From: DASYGT01 sp035999365
Lineage (GTDB): Bacteria > Actinomycetota > Actinomycetes > Mycobacteriales > Jatrophihabitantaceae
NCBI GenBank assembly: GCA_035999365.1
Contig: DASYGT010000034.1
Coordinates: 35,502 to 99,501 of the forward strand
Length of the DNA stretch: 64,000 nucleotides
Direction of reading: 5' to 3'
Within the stretch, counting starts at the first letter, position 1; each line of letters begins with the position of its first letter. Both the position numbers and the translations under genes were made by a program. The notes under the pieces were generated by a model. That model was not told the origin of the DNA, did not search any database, and was given only the letters and a program-made list of their open reading frames with translations. This document shows positions 9,764 to 17,665 of this stretch, piece after piece.

Positions 9764-10374
9764 GCGCATCGATCCGAGTGGGCGTGCTGGGGCTGCAGGG
9801 CGACGTCCGCGAACACTGTGCCGCGCTGAGCGCAGCGGGCGTCGACGCCATCACGGTGCGGCGTCCGGCCGAGTTGGACGCCGTCGACGGCCTCGTCCTG
9901 CCGGGCGGAGAGTCGACGACGATGATCAAGTTGGCTCGCACGTTCGGCATGCTCGACCCGCTGCGCAAGCGGATCTCCGAAGGCATGCCCACATACGGTT
10001 CGTGTGCGGGGATGATCTTGCTTGCCGACCGGGTCGACGACGGCGGGTCGCCTCTCGACGAGACGATCGGCGGTATCGACATGTCCGTGCGCCGCAACGC
10101 GTTCGGGCGGCAGGTCGATTCGTTCGAGGGCGACGTGGAGATCGAGGGTGTGGCCGGCGGCCCGCTGCACGCCGTCTTCATCCGCGCACCGTGGGTCGAG
10201 TCCCTCGGCGAGCAGGCCACCGCTCTCGGCCGGGTCAGCGGCGGCCCGGCCGCCGGTAGGATCGTCGCCGTACGCCAGCATCAGCTGCTGGCAACGTCCT
10301 TCCATCCCGAACTGACGGGGGACGGGCGCATCCACGCGTACTTCTGCGACATGGTGAGGACTGCGGCATCGTGA
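9760..10374 (+). CDS. pdxT: Pyridoxal 5'-phosphate synthase, glutaminase subunit PdxT
   Basis: Glutamine amidotransferase that supplies ammonia to PdxS. Its 204 residues show VGVLGLQGDVREH at the N-terminus, LPGGESTTMIKL, the nucleophile-bearing YGSCAGMILLA, and the C-terminal His-x-Glu in FHPELT. GTG 9760 overlaps the stop of the RHH gene by 4 nt (GTGA), so pdxT probably depends on translation of that gene. Confidence 0.97.
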   Translation: MSASIRVGVLGLQGDVREHCAALSAAGVDAITVRRPAELDAVDGLVLPGGESTTMIKLARTFGMLDPLRKRISEGMPTYGSCAGMILLADRVDDGGSPLDETIGGIDMSVRRNAFGRQVDSFEGDVEIEGVAGGPLHAVFIRAPWVESLGEQATALGRVSGGPAAGRIVAVRQHQLLATSFHPELTGDGRIHAYFCDMVRTAAS

Positions 10375-10387
10375 GAACGGCGGCATC

Positions 10388-11143
10388 GTGAGTGGCCACT
10401 CCAAGTGGGCGACGACCAAGCACAAGAAGGCCGTCATCGACGCCAAGCGTGGAAAGCTGTTCGCCAAGCTGATCAAGAACATCGAGGTCGCGGCGCGTAC
10501 CGGCGGCGGTGATCCCGACGGCAATCCGACGCTCTACGACGCCATTCAGAAGGCGCGCAAGACCTCGGTCCCGCTCGACAACATCGAGCGCGCGGTCAAG
10601 CGCGGATCCGGTGCCGAAGCCGGCGGCTCCGACTGGCAGACGATCATGTACGAGGGCTACGGCCCGAACGGCGTCGCCATGCTCATCGAGTGCCTCACCG
10701 ACAACCGCAACCGGGCGGCGATGGAAGTCCGCACGGCGATGACACGAAACAACGGTTCGATGGCCGACCCGGGCTCGGTGGCGTACCTGTTCAACCGCAA
10801 GGGCGTCGTGATCGTGCCCAACGACGGCCTCGCCGAAGACGACGTCCTGCTCGCGGTACTCGACGCCGGTGCCGAAGAGGTGAACAGCCTCGGCGATTCG
10901 TTCGAGGTGATCAGCGAGGCGACCGACCTTGTGCCGGTGCGCACCGCACTTCAGCAAGCCGGAATCGACTACGAGTCCGCGGACATGTCATTCCTGCCGA
11001 GCGTTCAGGTGCCCCTCGACGAGGACGGCGCACGCAAGGTGTTTCGCCTGATCGACGCCCTCGAAGATCTCGATGACGTGCAGAACGTCTACGCCAATTT
11101 CGATGTCTCCGACGACATCATGGAGGCCGTCGAGCTCGGTTAG
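10388..11143 (+). CDS. YebC/PmpR family transcriptional regulator
   Basis: A 251-residue YebC/TACO1-family protein opening with SGHSKWATTKHKK, followed by AVIDAKRGKLFAKL and DNIERAVKRGSG, the family signature. Homologues act as DNA-binding regulators or as translation factors that relieve ribosome stalling at proline stretches; the sequence does not say which applies. It starts at GTG 10388, 13 nt after pdxT. The junction contains a near-tandem 13-bp duplication (10363-10375 and 10380-10392). The TAG stop overlaps the TAA stop of the convergent esterase gene. Its place next to ruvCAB is conserved in actinobacteria. Confidence 0.95.
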   Translation: MSGHSKWATTKHKKAVIDAKRGKLFAKLIKNIEVAARTGGGDPDGNPTLYDAIQKARKTSVPLDNIERAVKRGSGAEAGGSDWQTIMYEGYGPNGVAMLIECLTDNRNRAAMEVRTAMTRNNGSMADPGSVAYLFNRKGVVIVPNDGLAEDDVLLAVLDAGAEEVNSLGDSFEVISEATDLVPVRTALQQAGIDYESADMSFLPSVQVPLDEDGARKVFRLIDALEDLDDVQNVYANFDVSDDIMEAVELG

Positions 11144-11991
11144 GTGCCGAGGTGTTCTGACACGAAGGCGAGCTGTGCGCGCGCCTGTGACCGCCAGTAC
11201 CCCTCGTCATGCCCACCCGATTCGATGCCCCCTGCCGGGGTCGGGCTGATCGCAGCCCGCACATCCCGGGTCACCGGTGCGAAGCCGTCTGAGCTGCCGC
11301 AGTCGATACGCAGGGCGACACCGGTGAGTGCGTCGGTGTGCCCGAAGATCGCGTGCTGGTCGAAGTCGGCCGCGTCGTCGAATGCGCCGGCCGCGCTCTC
11401 AGCCGCGCTGTGCCAGACCGCGGGGCTCTCCGCAACCACTGCGCCGAGGTGGCCCGCACCCAACCGGGTGGCGAGATACAGCGCCCCGTAGCCCCCCATC
11501 GACCAGCCGAGCAACGACGGCCGGGTGGTGTTCAGGCCTCGGCGGGCCAGCAGCGGGACGAATTCGTCGAGCAGCATCGCCGAGGTGTCGCCGTCGCGGC
11601 GCGGGTGCCAGTAGCTCTGGTCGCCGCCGTCGACGCTCGCGATCGCGAAGGGGCGCAGGCCGCGTTCGATGCCTTCGGCGAGATAGCGCTGCAGGAACAG
11701 GCCGCCGTCGAATGCCGACCGGTGATTGCCGCCGCGCCCGTGCAGCACGATCAGTACGGGAAGGCGATCGCCGGCGGACGAGCCCGGCGGATAGGCGACC
11801 GACCAGCCGGTCGTGAGGCCGCCGCGATGTGCCGAGACGAACGTGCCGCCGTCAAGCGGGCCCGGCGCGACGTTCGGCACGCCCCTGGGTACCTGCGTCG
11901 CGGTGCGTTGGAACGCGTAGTTTCCCGCCGCCGCGGTGACCACGGTGCCGAGGCCGCCGAGCAGCAGTGCCCGCCGAGTGATGGGCGCCAT
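11140..11991 (-). CDS. Tat-type exported esterase (alpha/beta hydrolase)
   Basis: A 283-residue hydrolase of the esterase-D/antigen-85-like (PF00756) type. The N-terminus has a twin-arginine motif (TRRALLLGG) and a hydrophobic segment, predicting export. VLIVLHGRGGN forms the oxyanion-hole region, GWSMGG is the nucleophile elbow with the serine, and GGHDEGYW near the C-terminus supplies the histidine. Its ATG at 11991 overlaps the stop of the M50 peptidase as TGATG, so the two are a transcriptional unit. Substrate is unknown. Confidence 0.85.
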   Translation of the reverse strand: MAPITRRALLLGGLGTVVTAAAGNYAFQRTATQVPRGVPNVAPGPLDGGTFVSAHRGGLTTGWSVAYPPGSSAGDRLPVLIVLHGRGGNHRSAFDGGLFLQRYLAEGIERGLRPFAIASVDGGDQSYWHPRRDGDTSAMLLDEFVPLLARRGLNTTRPSLLGWSMGGYGALYLATRLGAGHLGAVVAESPAVWHSAAESAAGAFDDAADFDQHAIFGHTDALTGVALRIDCGSSDGFAPVTRDVRAAISPTPAGGIESGGHDEGYWRSQARAQLAFVSEHLGT

Positions 11992-12791
11992 CAGAACGGT
12001 GCCCTCATCCAGAATTCGAAGTACAGGTGACCGGACTCCGACATCGCGCTCGGCACCCCAGAACTCTCGAAGATCCGGTAGACGAGGTCGAAGAACCAGA
12101 TATTCACGGTGCGGATCTGCAGCAGCACGATGACGCCGAGCATGCCCCACGGTTTGATCTTCTCGGCACCGTCGGCGGTCACCGGATCGACATACGGCTC
12201 GATGATCGCCCAGCCGTCCAGCCCAGGGATCGGCAGCAGATTGAGCACTGCCGCGGTGATCTGCAGAAATCCGACGAAGGCGAGGCCGGTCCAGAACCGG
12301 CCGTGCGAGCCATCCTGATGGGTGTGCACGAGCGCGAGCAGCAGCACGGCGAACACGACATTCGTCAACGGTCCCGCGGCGGCAGCGATGCTCTGCGATG
12401 CCTTGCTGCGGAAACTGTGCCGGTGCAGGTACACCGCGCCACCCGGCAGGCCGATGCCGCCCTGGACGATGAACAGCAGCGGGATGAGGATCGACAGCAC
12501 CGGGTGGGCGTACTTCAACGGGTTGAGCGTCAGGTACCCGGCTGCCTCGACGGCGCGGTCGCCGGCGCGGTACGCGGCGTAGGCGTGGGCGAACTCGTGC
12601 AGGCACAGCGACACGACCCACAGTGCGATGACCATGATGAAGACGCCGAAATCGGCCACCCGATGTCCCGGCGCGTTGTCGCGCCAGGCCAGCCAGCCGC
12701 CGAGCGCCGCCAGTGCGACGAAGGCGAGGAATATCGGGCTCGGCCGCACGGCGCGGGTCCGCCTGCGGCGGCCGAGATCGAAGACGGACAC
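11991..12791 (-). CDS. Site-2-protease-like zinc metallopeptidase (M50)
   Basis: Membrane protein of about 266 residues with several hydrophobic segments. It has the HExxH zinc motif within a membrane region (SLCLHEFAHAY) and the second site-2-protease motif with the third ligand (NLLPIPGLDGW). There is no PDZ domain, so it belongs to the compact class of M50 enzymes. Such proteases cut within membranes, for example anti-sigma factors; the substrate here is unknown. GTG 12791 is the best start. It is divergent from ruvC, with an SOS box between them, and is coupled to the downstream esterase gene. Confidence 0.85.
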   Translation of the reverse strand: MSVFDLGRRRRTRAVRPSPIFLAFVALAALGGWLAWRDNAPGHRVADFGVFIMVIALWVVSLCLHEFAHAYAAYRAGDRAVEAAGYLTLNPLKYAHPVLSILIPLLFIVQGGIGLPGGAVYLHRHSFRSKASQSIAAAAGPLTNVVFAVLLLALVHTHQDGSHGRFWTGLAFVGFLQITAAVLNLLPIPGLDGWAIIEPYVDPVTADGAEKIKPWGMLGVIVLLQIRTVNIWFFDLVYRIFESSGVPSAMSESGHLYFEFWMRAPF

Positions 12792-12853
12792 CCCCGCACG
12801 GTACGGGGCCGGGGCGCTTGGCGTGTCGCGCCGAGCGTCGGCGCGTCGGCCCC

Positions 12854-12859
12854 TAGGCT
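12854..12859 (+). promoter_or_regulatory. Probable -10 box of ruvCAB
   Basis: TAGGCT lies 1 nt upstream of the SOS box, so bound LexA would cover the transcription start. No convincing -35 box is visible. Confidence 0.4.
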
Positions 12860-12860
12860 G

Positions 12861-12876
12861 TCGAACGACCGTTCGA
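12861..12876. promoter_or_regulatory. SOS box (LexA operator) of ruvCAB
   Basis: TCGAACGACCGTTCGA matches the actinobacterial LexA consensus TCGAAC-N4-GTTCGA perfectly and is palindromic in its arms. It ends 17 nt before the ruvC ATG and follows a -10 box. LexA control of Holliday-junction genes is established in other bacteria, so DNA damage induction of ruvCAB is expected. Confidence 0.85.
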
Positions 12877-12893
12877 ACACCGGCGAAATGGGG

Positions 12894-13409
12894 ATGAGCG
12901 TGCGTGTGCTGGGCGTCGATCCGGGGCTGACCCGGTGCGGCATCGGGGTCGTCGACGGCGCTCCTGGTCGGCCGCCCCGGCTGGTGCACGTCGAGGTCGT
13001 CCAGACCCCGCCCGGCTCGCCGATCGGCGAGCGGCTCATGACGATCGCCGACGCCTTCGCTGCCGCCATCGCGGCGCATCGCCCGGATGTGGTCGCCGTC
13101 GAGCGGGTGTTCAGCCAGCACAACGTCCGCACCGTGATGGGCACGGCTCAGGTGGCCGGCCTGGCCCTCCTCGCGGCTGCGCGTGCCGGTGTCCCGATCG
13201 CGCTCCACACGCCGAGCGAGGTGAAGGCCGCCGTCACCGGATCCGGGCGCGCCGACAAGGCGCAGGTCGGGGCGATGGTCACCCGGCTGCTGCGGCTCGC
13301 CGACACCCCCCGGCCGGCTGATGCCGCTGACGCGCTGGCGCTCGCCATCTGCCAGCTGTGGCGGGGGGCCGCCCAGGCCCGACTCGTAGCGGCGGTGGAG
13401 CGACGGTGA
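12894..13409 (+). CDS. ruvC: Holliday junction resolvase RuvC
   Basis: Endonuclease that cuts four-way junctions after RuvAB branch migration. The start VRVLGVDPGLTRCGIGVVD carries the first catalytic aspartate, AVERVFSQHN the glutamate, and DAADALALAICQLW the C-terminal acidic pair. Length (about 171 residues) is normal. ATG 12894 is used; GTG 12900 is equally likely, because GGGG at 12890-12893 is better spaced for it. The stop overlaps the ruvA GTG (GTGA). Confidence 0.96.
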   Translation: MSVRVLGVDPGLTRCGIGVVDGAPGRPPRLVHVEVVQTPPGSPIGERLMTIADAFAAAIAAHRPDVVAVERVFSQHNVRTVMGTAQVAGLALLAAARAGVPIALHTPSEVKAAVTGSGRADKAQVGAMVTRLLRLADTPRPADAADALALAICQLWRGAAQARLVAAVERR

Positions 13410-14017
13410 TTGCCAGCGTGCGGGGGATCGTCGCCGCGCTCGGTCCGGACGGTGCGGTGGTCGAGGTCGGGGGAGTGGGCCTGGCTGTGTCGTGCTCGCC
13501 GGGAACCCTCGCGCGGTTGCGTGTGGGCGACGAAGCGCGCCTGGCGACGAGCCTCGTCGTGCGGGAGGACTCGCTCACCCTCTACGGCTTCGCCGACGAC
13601 GACGAGCGGGCCATGTTCGAACTGCTGCAGACCGCGAACGGTGTCGGGCCCAAGCTTGCGCAGACCATGCTCGCCGTCCACCCGCCTCGCGAACTGCGCC
13701 GCGCGATCGCGACGAGCGACTACACCGCGCTGACAGCCGTGCCCGGCATCGGCCGCAAGGGCGCCGAGCGCATCGTGATCGAACTGCGCGACCGCATCGG
13801 AGCGATCGACGGCACCGCTGGCGCCATCGACCTGTCGGGGTTGTCGGCTGTCGCACCATGGCGCGATCAGCTCGCGCATGCGCTGGCCGGGCTGGGTTTC
13901 TCGGGTAAGGAGGCAGGTGAGGCCATCGACGTGGTCGCTGCGGATCTCGCGCCTGATGAGACGCCGGACGTCCCCGCGTTGCTGCGGCGCAGCATCCAGC
14001 TGCTCGGCCGGACCTGA
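13406..14017 (+). CDS. ruvA: Holliday junction branch migration protein RuvA
   Basis: Junction-binding tetramer that loads RuvB. It has an N-terminal OB fold (ASVRGIVAALGPDGAVVEVGG), two helix-hairpin-helix motifs (LLQTANGVGPKLAQTML and LTAVPGIGRKGAERIVIEL), and a C-terminal domain III that contacts RuvB (AHALAGLGFSGKEAGEAI). The 203-residue length is typical. GTG 13406 overlaps ruvC; the TGA overlaps the ruvB ATG. Confidence 0.96.
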   Translation: MIASVRGIVAALGPDGAVVEVGGVGLAVSCSPGTLARLRVGDEARLATSLVVREDSLTLYGFADDDERAMFELLQTANGVGPKLAQTMLAVHPPRELRRAIATSDYTALTAVPGIGRKGAERIVIELRDRIGAIDGTAGAIDLSGLSAVAPWRDQLAHALAGLGFSGKEAGEAIDVVAADLAPDETPDVPALLRRSIQLLGRT

Positions 14018-15057
14018 TGAGCGAGCCGGAGATCGAAGACGTCGTATCGCCGCTGCCATCGCTGGCCGAGCGGGAGGTCGAGGCAAGTCTGCGGCCCAAG
14101 CGGCTCGTCGACTTTGTCGGGCAGGCCAAGGTGCGCGAACAGCTGCAACTGGTGCTGCAGAGCGCGATGCGCCGCAATCGCCCGCCCGATCACGTCCTGC
14201 TTTCGGGTCCACCCGGACTCGGCAAGACCAGCCTCGCGCTGATCATCGCGACCGAGCTCGGTGCGCCCGTGCGGGTGACGAGTGGCCCGGCGATCGAGCG
14301 CGCCGGTGATCTTGCGGCGCTGCTCACCAGCCTCACCGAGGGCGAAGTGCTGTTCATCGACGAGATCCACCGGATTGCCCGCCCGGCCGAAGAGCTGCTG
14401 TACATGGCGATGGAGGACTTTCGCGTCGATGTGATCGTGGGCAAGGGACCCGGTGCCACGGCCATCCCGCTCGAACTGGCGCCCTTCACACTCGTCGGCG
14501 CCACGACGCGGGCGGGGCTGCTCACCGGCCCGCTGCGCGATCGCTTCGGCTTCACCGGACATATGGACTTCTACGACCCCGACGACCTGCAACTGGTGCT
14601 CGCGCGCTCGGCCGAACTGCTCCGGGTCGATCTGCGCGACGACGGCGCCGTCGAGATCGCGGGGCGCTCGCGTGGCACGCCGCGCATCGCCAACCGGCTG
14701 CTGCGGCGGGTGCGCGACTTCGCCGAGGTGCGTGCCGACGGCATCGTCACCGAGGCGATCGCGCGCGCTGCGCTGGCCGTCTACGACGTCGATCAGCTCG
14801 GCCTCGATCGGTTGGACCGAGCTGTGCTCGAAGCGCTCGTGCGACGTTTCGGCGGGGGGCCGGTCGGGGTCGGGACGCTCGCCGTGGCCGTCGGGGAGGA
14901 GGTCGAGACGGTCGAAGAGGTCGCCGAGCCTTTCCTCGTGCGTGCCGGGCTGCTGGCCCGCACACCGCGCGGACGTGTCGCGACGCCGGCCGCCTGGTCG
15001 CACCTCGGCCTCGTGCCGCCGGGTGAACGCGGACCCACGCTCTTCGACAACGCCTAG
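14017..15057 (+). CDS. ruvB: Holliday junction DNA helicase RuvB
   Basis: AAA+ hexameric motor for branch migration. The 346 residues include RPKRLVDFVGQ, Walker A GPPGLGKTS, Walker B FIDEIHR, sensor 1 LVGATTRAG, the arginine finger region GPLRDRFG, sensor 2 GTPRIANRLLRR and a winged-helix C-terminus. ATG 14017 overlaps the ruvA stop (TGATG). The TAG stop is itself part of a TAGACT -10 box for yajC. Confidence 0.97.
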   Translation: MSEPEIEDVVSPLPSLAEREVEASLRPKRLVDFVGQAKVREQLQLVLQSAMRRNRPPDHVLLSGPPGLGKTSLALIIATELGAPVRVTSGPAIERAGDLAALLTSLTEGEVLFIDEIHRIARPAEELLYMAMEDFRVDVIVGKGPGATAIPLELAPFTLVGATTRAGLLTGPLRDRFGFTGHMDFYDPDDLQLVLARSAELLRVDLRDDGAVEIAGRSRGTPRIANRLLRRVRDFAEVRADGIVTEAIARAALAVYDVDQLGLDRLDRAVLEALVRRFGGGPVGVGTLAVAVGEEVETVEEVAEPFLVRAGLLARTPRGRVATPAAWSHLGLVPPGERGPTLFDNA

Positions 15058-15060
15058 ACT
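15055..15060 (+). promoter_or_regulatory. Probable -10 box of yajC (leaderless)
   Basis: TAGACT includes the ruvB stop codon and ends 7 nt before the yajC GTG, implying an extra, leaderless promoter that would separate sec expression from SOS-controlled ruvCAB. Confidence 0.45.
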
Positions 15061-15067
15061 CGACCGC

Positions 15068-15418
15068 GTGTGGTGGCCCTATCTGGTGATGCTCGTGGCG
15101 CTTGGTGCCCTGCTGCTGTGGAGCCAGCGGCGCCGGCGGCTGCAGATGGCCGACGAGATGACCCGAATCGCCCAGATCAGCTTCGGCACAGAGGTCATGA
15201 CCACGTCCGGCCTGTACGGCACGGTCGTCGGGACCAACGACGACGGCACCGTGCAGCTGGCGATCGCCCCCGGCGTCGAAGTGAAGTGGGCGCTCGCAGC
15301 CTTACGTGACGCGAAATCGCTCCCACCCCAGTACCGTGGGCCCCTGCACGATCCCTTGCATGACGACCAGCCGCACGAGCCTGGCGCCGACCGTCCGGAC
15401 GAACCGGGCCTCGGCTGA
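15068..15418 (+). CDS. yajC: Preprotein translocase accessory subunit YajC
   Basis: A 116-residue protein with one N-terminal membrane helix (YLVMLVALGALLLW) and the conserved YajC segment MTTSGLYGTVVG...VQLAIAPGVEVKW. YajC associates with SecDF and SecYEG. The tail is charged and probably disordered. GTG 15068 is placed just after a -10 box. It stands 135 bp before secD. Confidence 0.92.
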   Translation: MWWPYLVMLVALGALLLWSQRRRRLQMADEMTRIAQISFGTEVMTTSGLYGTVVGTNDDGTVQLAIAPGVEVKWALAALRDAKSLPPQYRGPLHDPLHDDQPHEPGADRPDEPGLG

Positions 15419-15553
15419 TCAGGAGCCGTTGACCCGAGGCCGTGGGTCCACAGTGGGGTCGGTCATACTTGCCCGCGAACCTGTGCCCGCCTGTGGCCGC
15501 CCGACGCCCTAGCGCTGGCTTGCGGCCGGAACGAACCGAGGAGACATTTCCCC

Positions 15554-17665
15554 GTGGCACCACCTGCCGGAACGCTGCGCGTCAGCCGCTACTTCATGGC
15601 GCTGCTGGCGATCATCGCCGTTCTGTACGCCATCGTGTTCTGGCCCGGTCAGCGCCACACGCCGAAGCTCGGCCTCGACCTCGTCGGCGGCAGCCAGGTG
15701 ATCTTCACGGCAAAGACGCCGAACGGGCACAGTCCGTCGAAGTCGCAGATGAACCAGGCCAAGCAGATCATGACCGACCGGGTGAACGGCTCCGGCGTCA
15801 CGCAGTCCGAGGTGGTCATCCAGGGCAGCAACCAGATCGTCGTCTCGATCCCGGGCAGCACCGGTGGTGACCTCGCCTCGCTCGGCAAGGCCGCCGTTCT
15901 CAGCCTGCGCGGCTCCGTGATGCCGGCGGTGCCCATGACCTGTACCACCACTGCCGGTGCGACTCCGTCGAGTGCTTCGACGACACCGCCGGCCGCCCAA
16001 GCCGGCACCTCCACCGCCGCGAGCCCGAAGGACGCCCGCAACCGGCGACTGAACGCCCCGACGACGACGCCCGCGGTCACGCCGAGCACGACGCCAGCTT
16101 CGTCGACAGGCACCGCGACGGGCTCGGCGACACCGAGTGCCTCCCCGTCCACGACCGCCGCGCCGACACCCTGCAAGACGAATCCCTTCGTCGGGCTGAC
16201 CTTCCCGGTCCCGACCACCGAGGACGCGTACAACAAGCTGACCTCGACCCAGCAGCAGCAGCTGCAGGCGGCACTGTCCGACATGAACTGCGACACCGCC
16301 AATACGCAGAGCGACACCGCGCCGTACTACATCGCGTGCGACGACGGGAAGACCTACGGCGCCAAGGTTGTCTACCTGCTCGGCAAGGTCATCGTGCCCG
16401 GTAATCAGATCTCCGGCGCCTCGTCGCAGGCGCCGAACCCGAGCGCGGGCCTCACCGAATGGACCGTCCAGCTCAGCATGAAGACCAGCGGGCAGACCGC
16501 ATGGGCCAACTACACCGGCGCGCACAACACGAACAACTCACAGAACTCGTCTTCAGCCCTGCAGTGCGCAACGGCCTCGACGCCCTGTGCCGACTTCGTC
16601 GGGTTCGTGCTCGACGGCCGGGTGATCTCGGCGCCGGTGAACCAGAGCGCCATCAACGGCGGCAAGACGCAGATCACCGGCAACTTCTCCCAGTCGACGG
16701 CGAACCAGCTCTCCAACCAGCTGAAGTACGGCGCCCTGCCGCTCAGCTTCACTCCACAGGACACGCAGACCGTGTCGGCGACGCTGGGCACCTCGCAGCT
16801 GAAGGCGGGCCTGCTCGCCGGCGGTATCGGCCTGCTCCTGGTCGTGCTCTACTCGCTCGTCTACTACCGCGCGCTCGGGCTCGTCACGATCGCCTCGTTG
16901 CTCGTCTCGGGTGCGCTGACCTACGGGTGCCTCGTCATGCTGGCGACCCAGATCAGCTTCACGCTCAGCCTGGCCGGCATCGCCGGCTTCATCGTCGCGG
17001 TCGGTATCACTGCCGACTCCTTCGTCGTGTTCTTCGAACGGATGAAGGACGAAGTGCACGAAGGCAGATCGGCACGGGTCGCGATTCCGCGTGCGTGGGT
17101 TCGGGCTCGGCGCACGATCCTGTCGGCCGACACGGTGTCGTTCCTCGCCGCGGCGATCCTGTACTACTTCGCCGCCGGTGATGTGAAGGGCTTCGCCTTC
17201 ACCCTCGGCCTCTCGACGATCTTGGACCTCGTGGTCGTGTTCCTCTTCACCCACCCGCTGGTGTCGGTGCTGTCGCGGCTGCGCAACTTCGGCTCGTCCA
17301 CCTTCACCGGACTCGACGCGATTCGCGGCGGCGCCGCGGTCTCCGACACCCCAGCGCCCGCCCGCCCGGCAAAACGTGCCCGGCCGGCGCAAGCGGCGCG
17401 GCCTGCTGCCGAGCCCACCACTTCGGCCGTTGCCGTTGCCGAGCGCCCTGACGAAGCGAAGCCGGCGGAGGCCGCACCTGCCGCGGGGCCGGCCGCCGAT
17501 GTCGATGCCGACATCACCGACGAGCGCCTGGTCGACGAGGAACCCACCGACGATCCATCGGCGGCGGGTGAGGAGCGGCGGCACACGACGCCCGCCCCCG
17601 GCACGGCGGCTGAGCGAGCGGCTGCCCGCCGAGCGCGGCTACGCGACGAGAAGGGCGAAAGCTGA
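15554..17665 (+). CDS. secD: Protein translocase subunit SecD
   Basis: RND-type membrane subunit that, with SecF, uses the proton gradient to pull exported proteins across. An N-terminal helix is followed by the periplasmic P1 domain, then a membrane block of five helices (LLAGGIGLLLVVLYSLVYYR and on) with GFIVAVGITADSFVVFFERMKDE. Two features are unusual. Residues about 130-207 within P1 are a Pro/Thr/Ser/Ala-rich insertion. A C-terminal extension of about 115 residues is rich in Ala, Pro, Glu and Arg. GAGGAGA 10 nt upstream supports GTG 15554. It overlaps secF as TGATG. Confidence 0.95.
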   Translation: MAPPAGTLRVSRYFMALLAIIAVLYAIVFWPGQRHTPKLGLDLVGGSQVIFTAKTPNGHSPSKSQMNQAKQIMTDRVNGSGVTQSEVVIQGSNQIVVSIPGSTGGDLASLGKAAVLSLRGSVMPAVPMTCTTTAGATPSSASTTPPAAQAGTSTAASPKDARNRRLNAPTTTPAVTPSTTPASSTGTATGSATPSASPSTTAAPTPCKTNPFVGLTFPVPTTEDAYNKLTSTQQQQLQAALSDMNCDTANTQSDTAPYYIACDDGKTYGAKVVYLLGKVIVPGNQISGASSQAPNPSAGLTEWTVQLSMKTSGQTAWANYTGAHNTNNSQNSSSALQCATASTPCADFVGFVLDGRVISAPVNQSAINGGKTQITGNFSQSTANQLSNQLKYGALPLSFTPQDTQTVSATLGTSQLKAGLLAGGIGLLLVVLYSLVYYRALGLVTIASLLVSGALTYGCLVMLATQISFTLSLAGIAGFIVAVGITADSFVVFFERMKDEVHEGRSARVAIPRAWVRARRTILSADTVSFLAAAILYYFAAGDVKGFAFTLGLSTILDLVVVFLFTHPLVSVLSRLRNFGSSTFTGLDAIRGGAAVSDTPAPARPAKRARPAQAARPAAEPTTSAVAVAERPDEAKPAEAAPAAGPAADVDADITDERLVDEEPTDDPSAAGEERRHTTPAPGTAAERAAARRARLRDEKGES

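Noticed and set aside
12027..12893. Upstream extension of the ruvC frame over 280 codons
   Set aside because: It overlaps the minus-strand M50 peptidase, includes the SOS box and is unlike any RuvC.
15429..15469. Promoter TTGACC/CATACT upstream of secD
   Set aside because: The spacing of 29 bp is too long for a normal promoter; yajC read-through is a simpler source of secD transcription.
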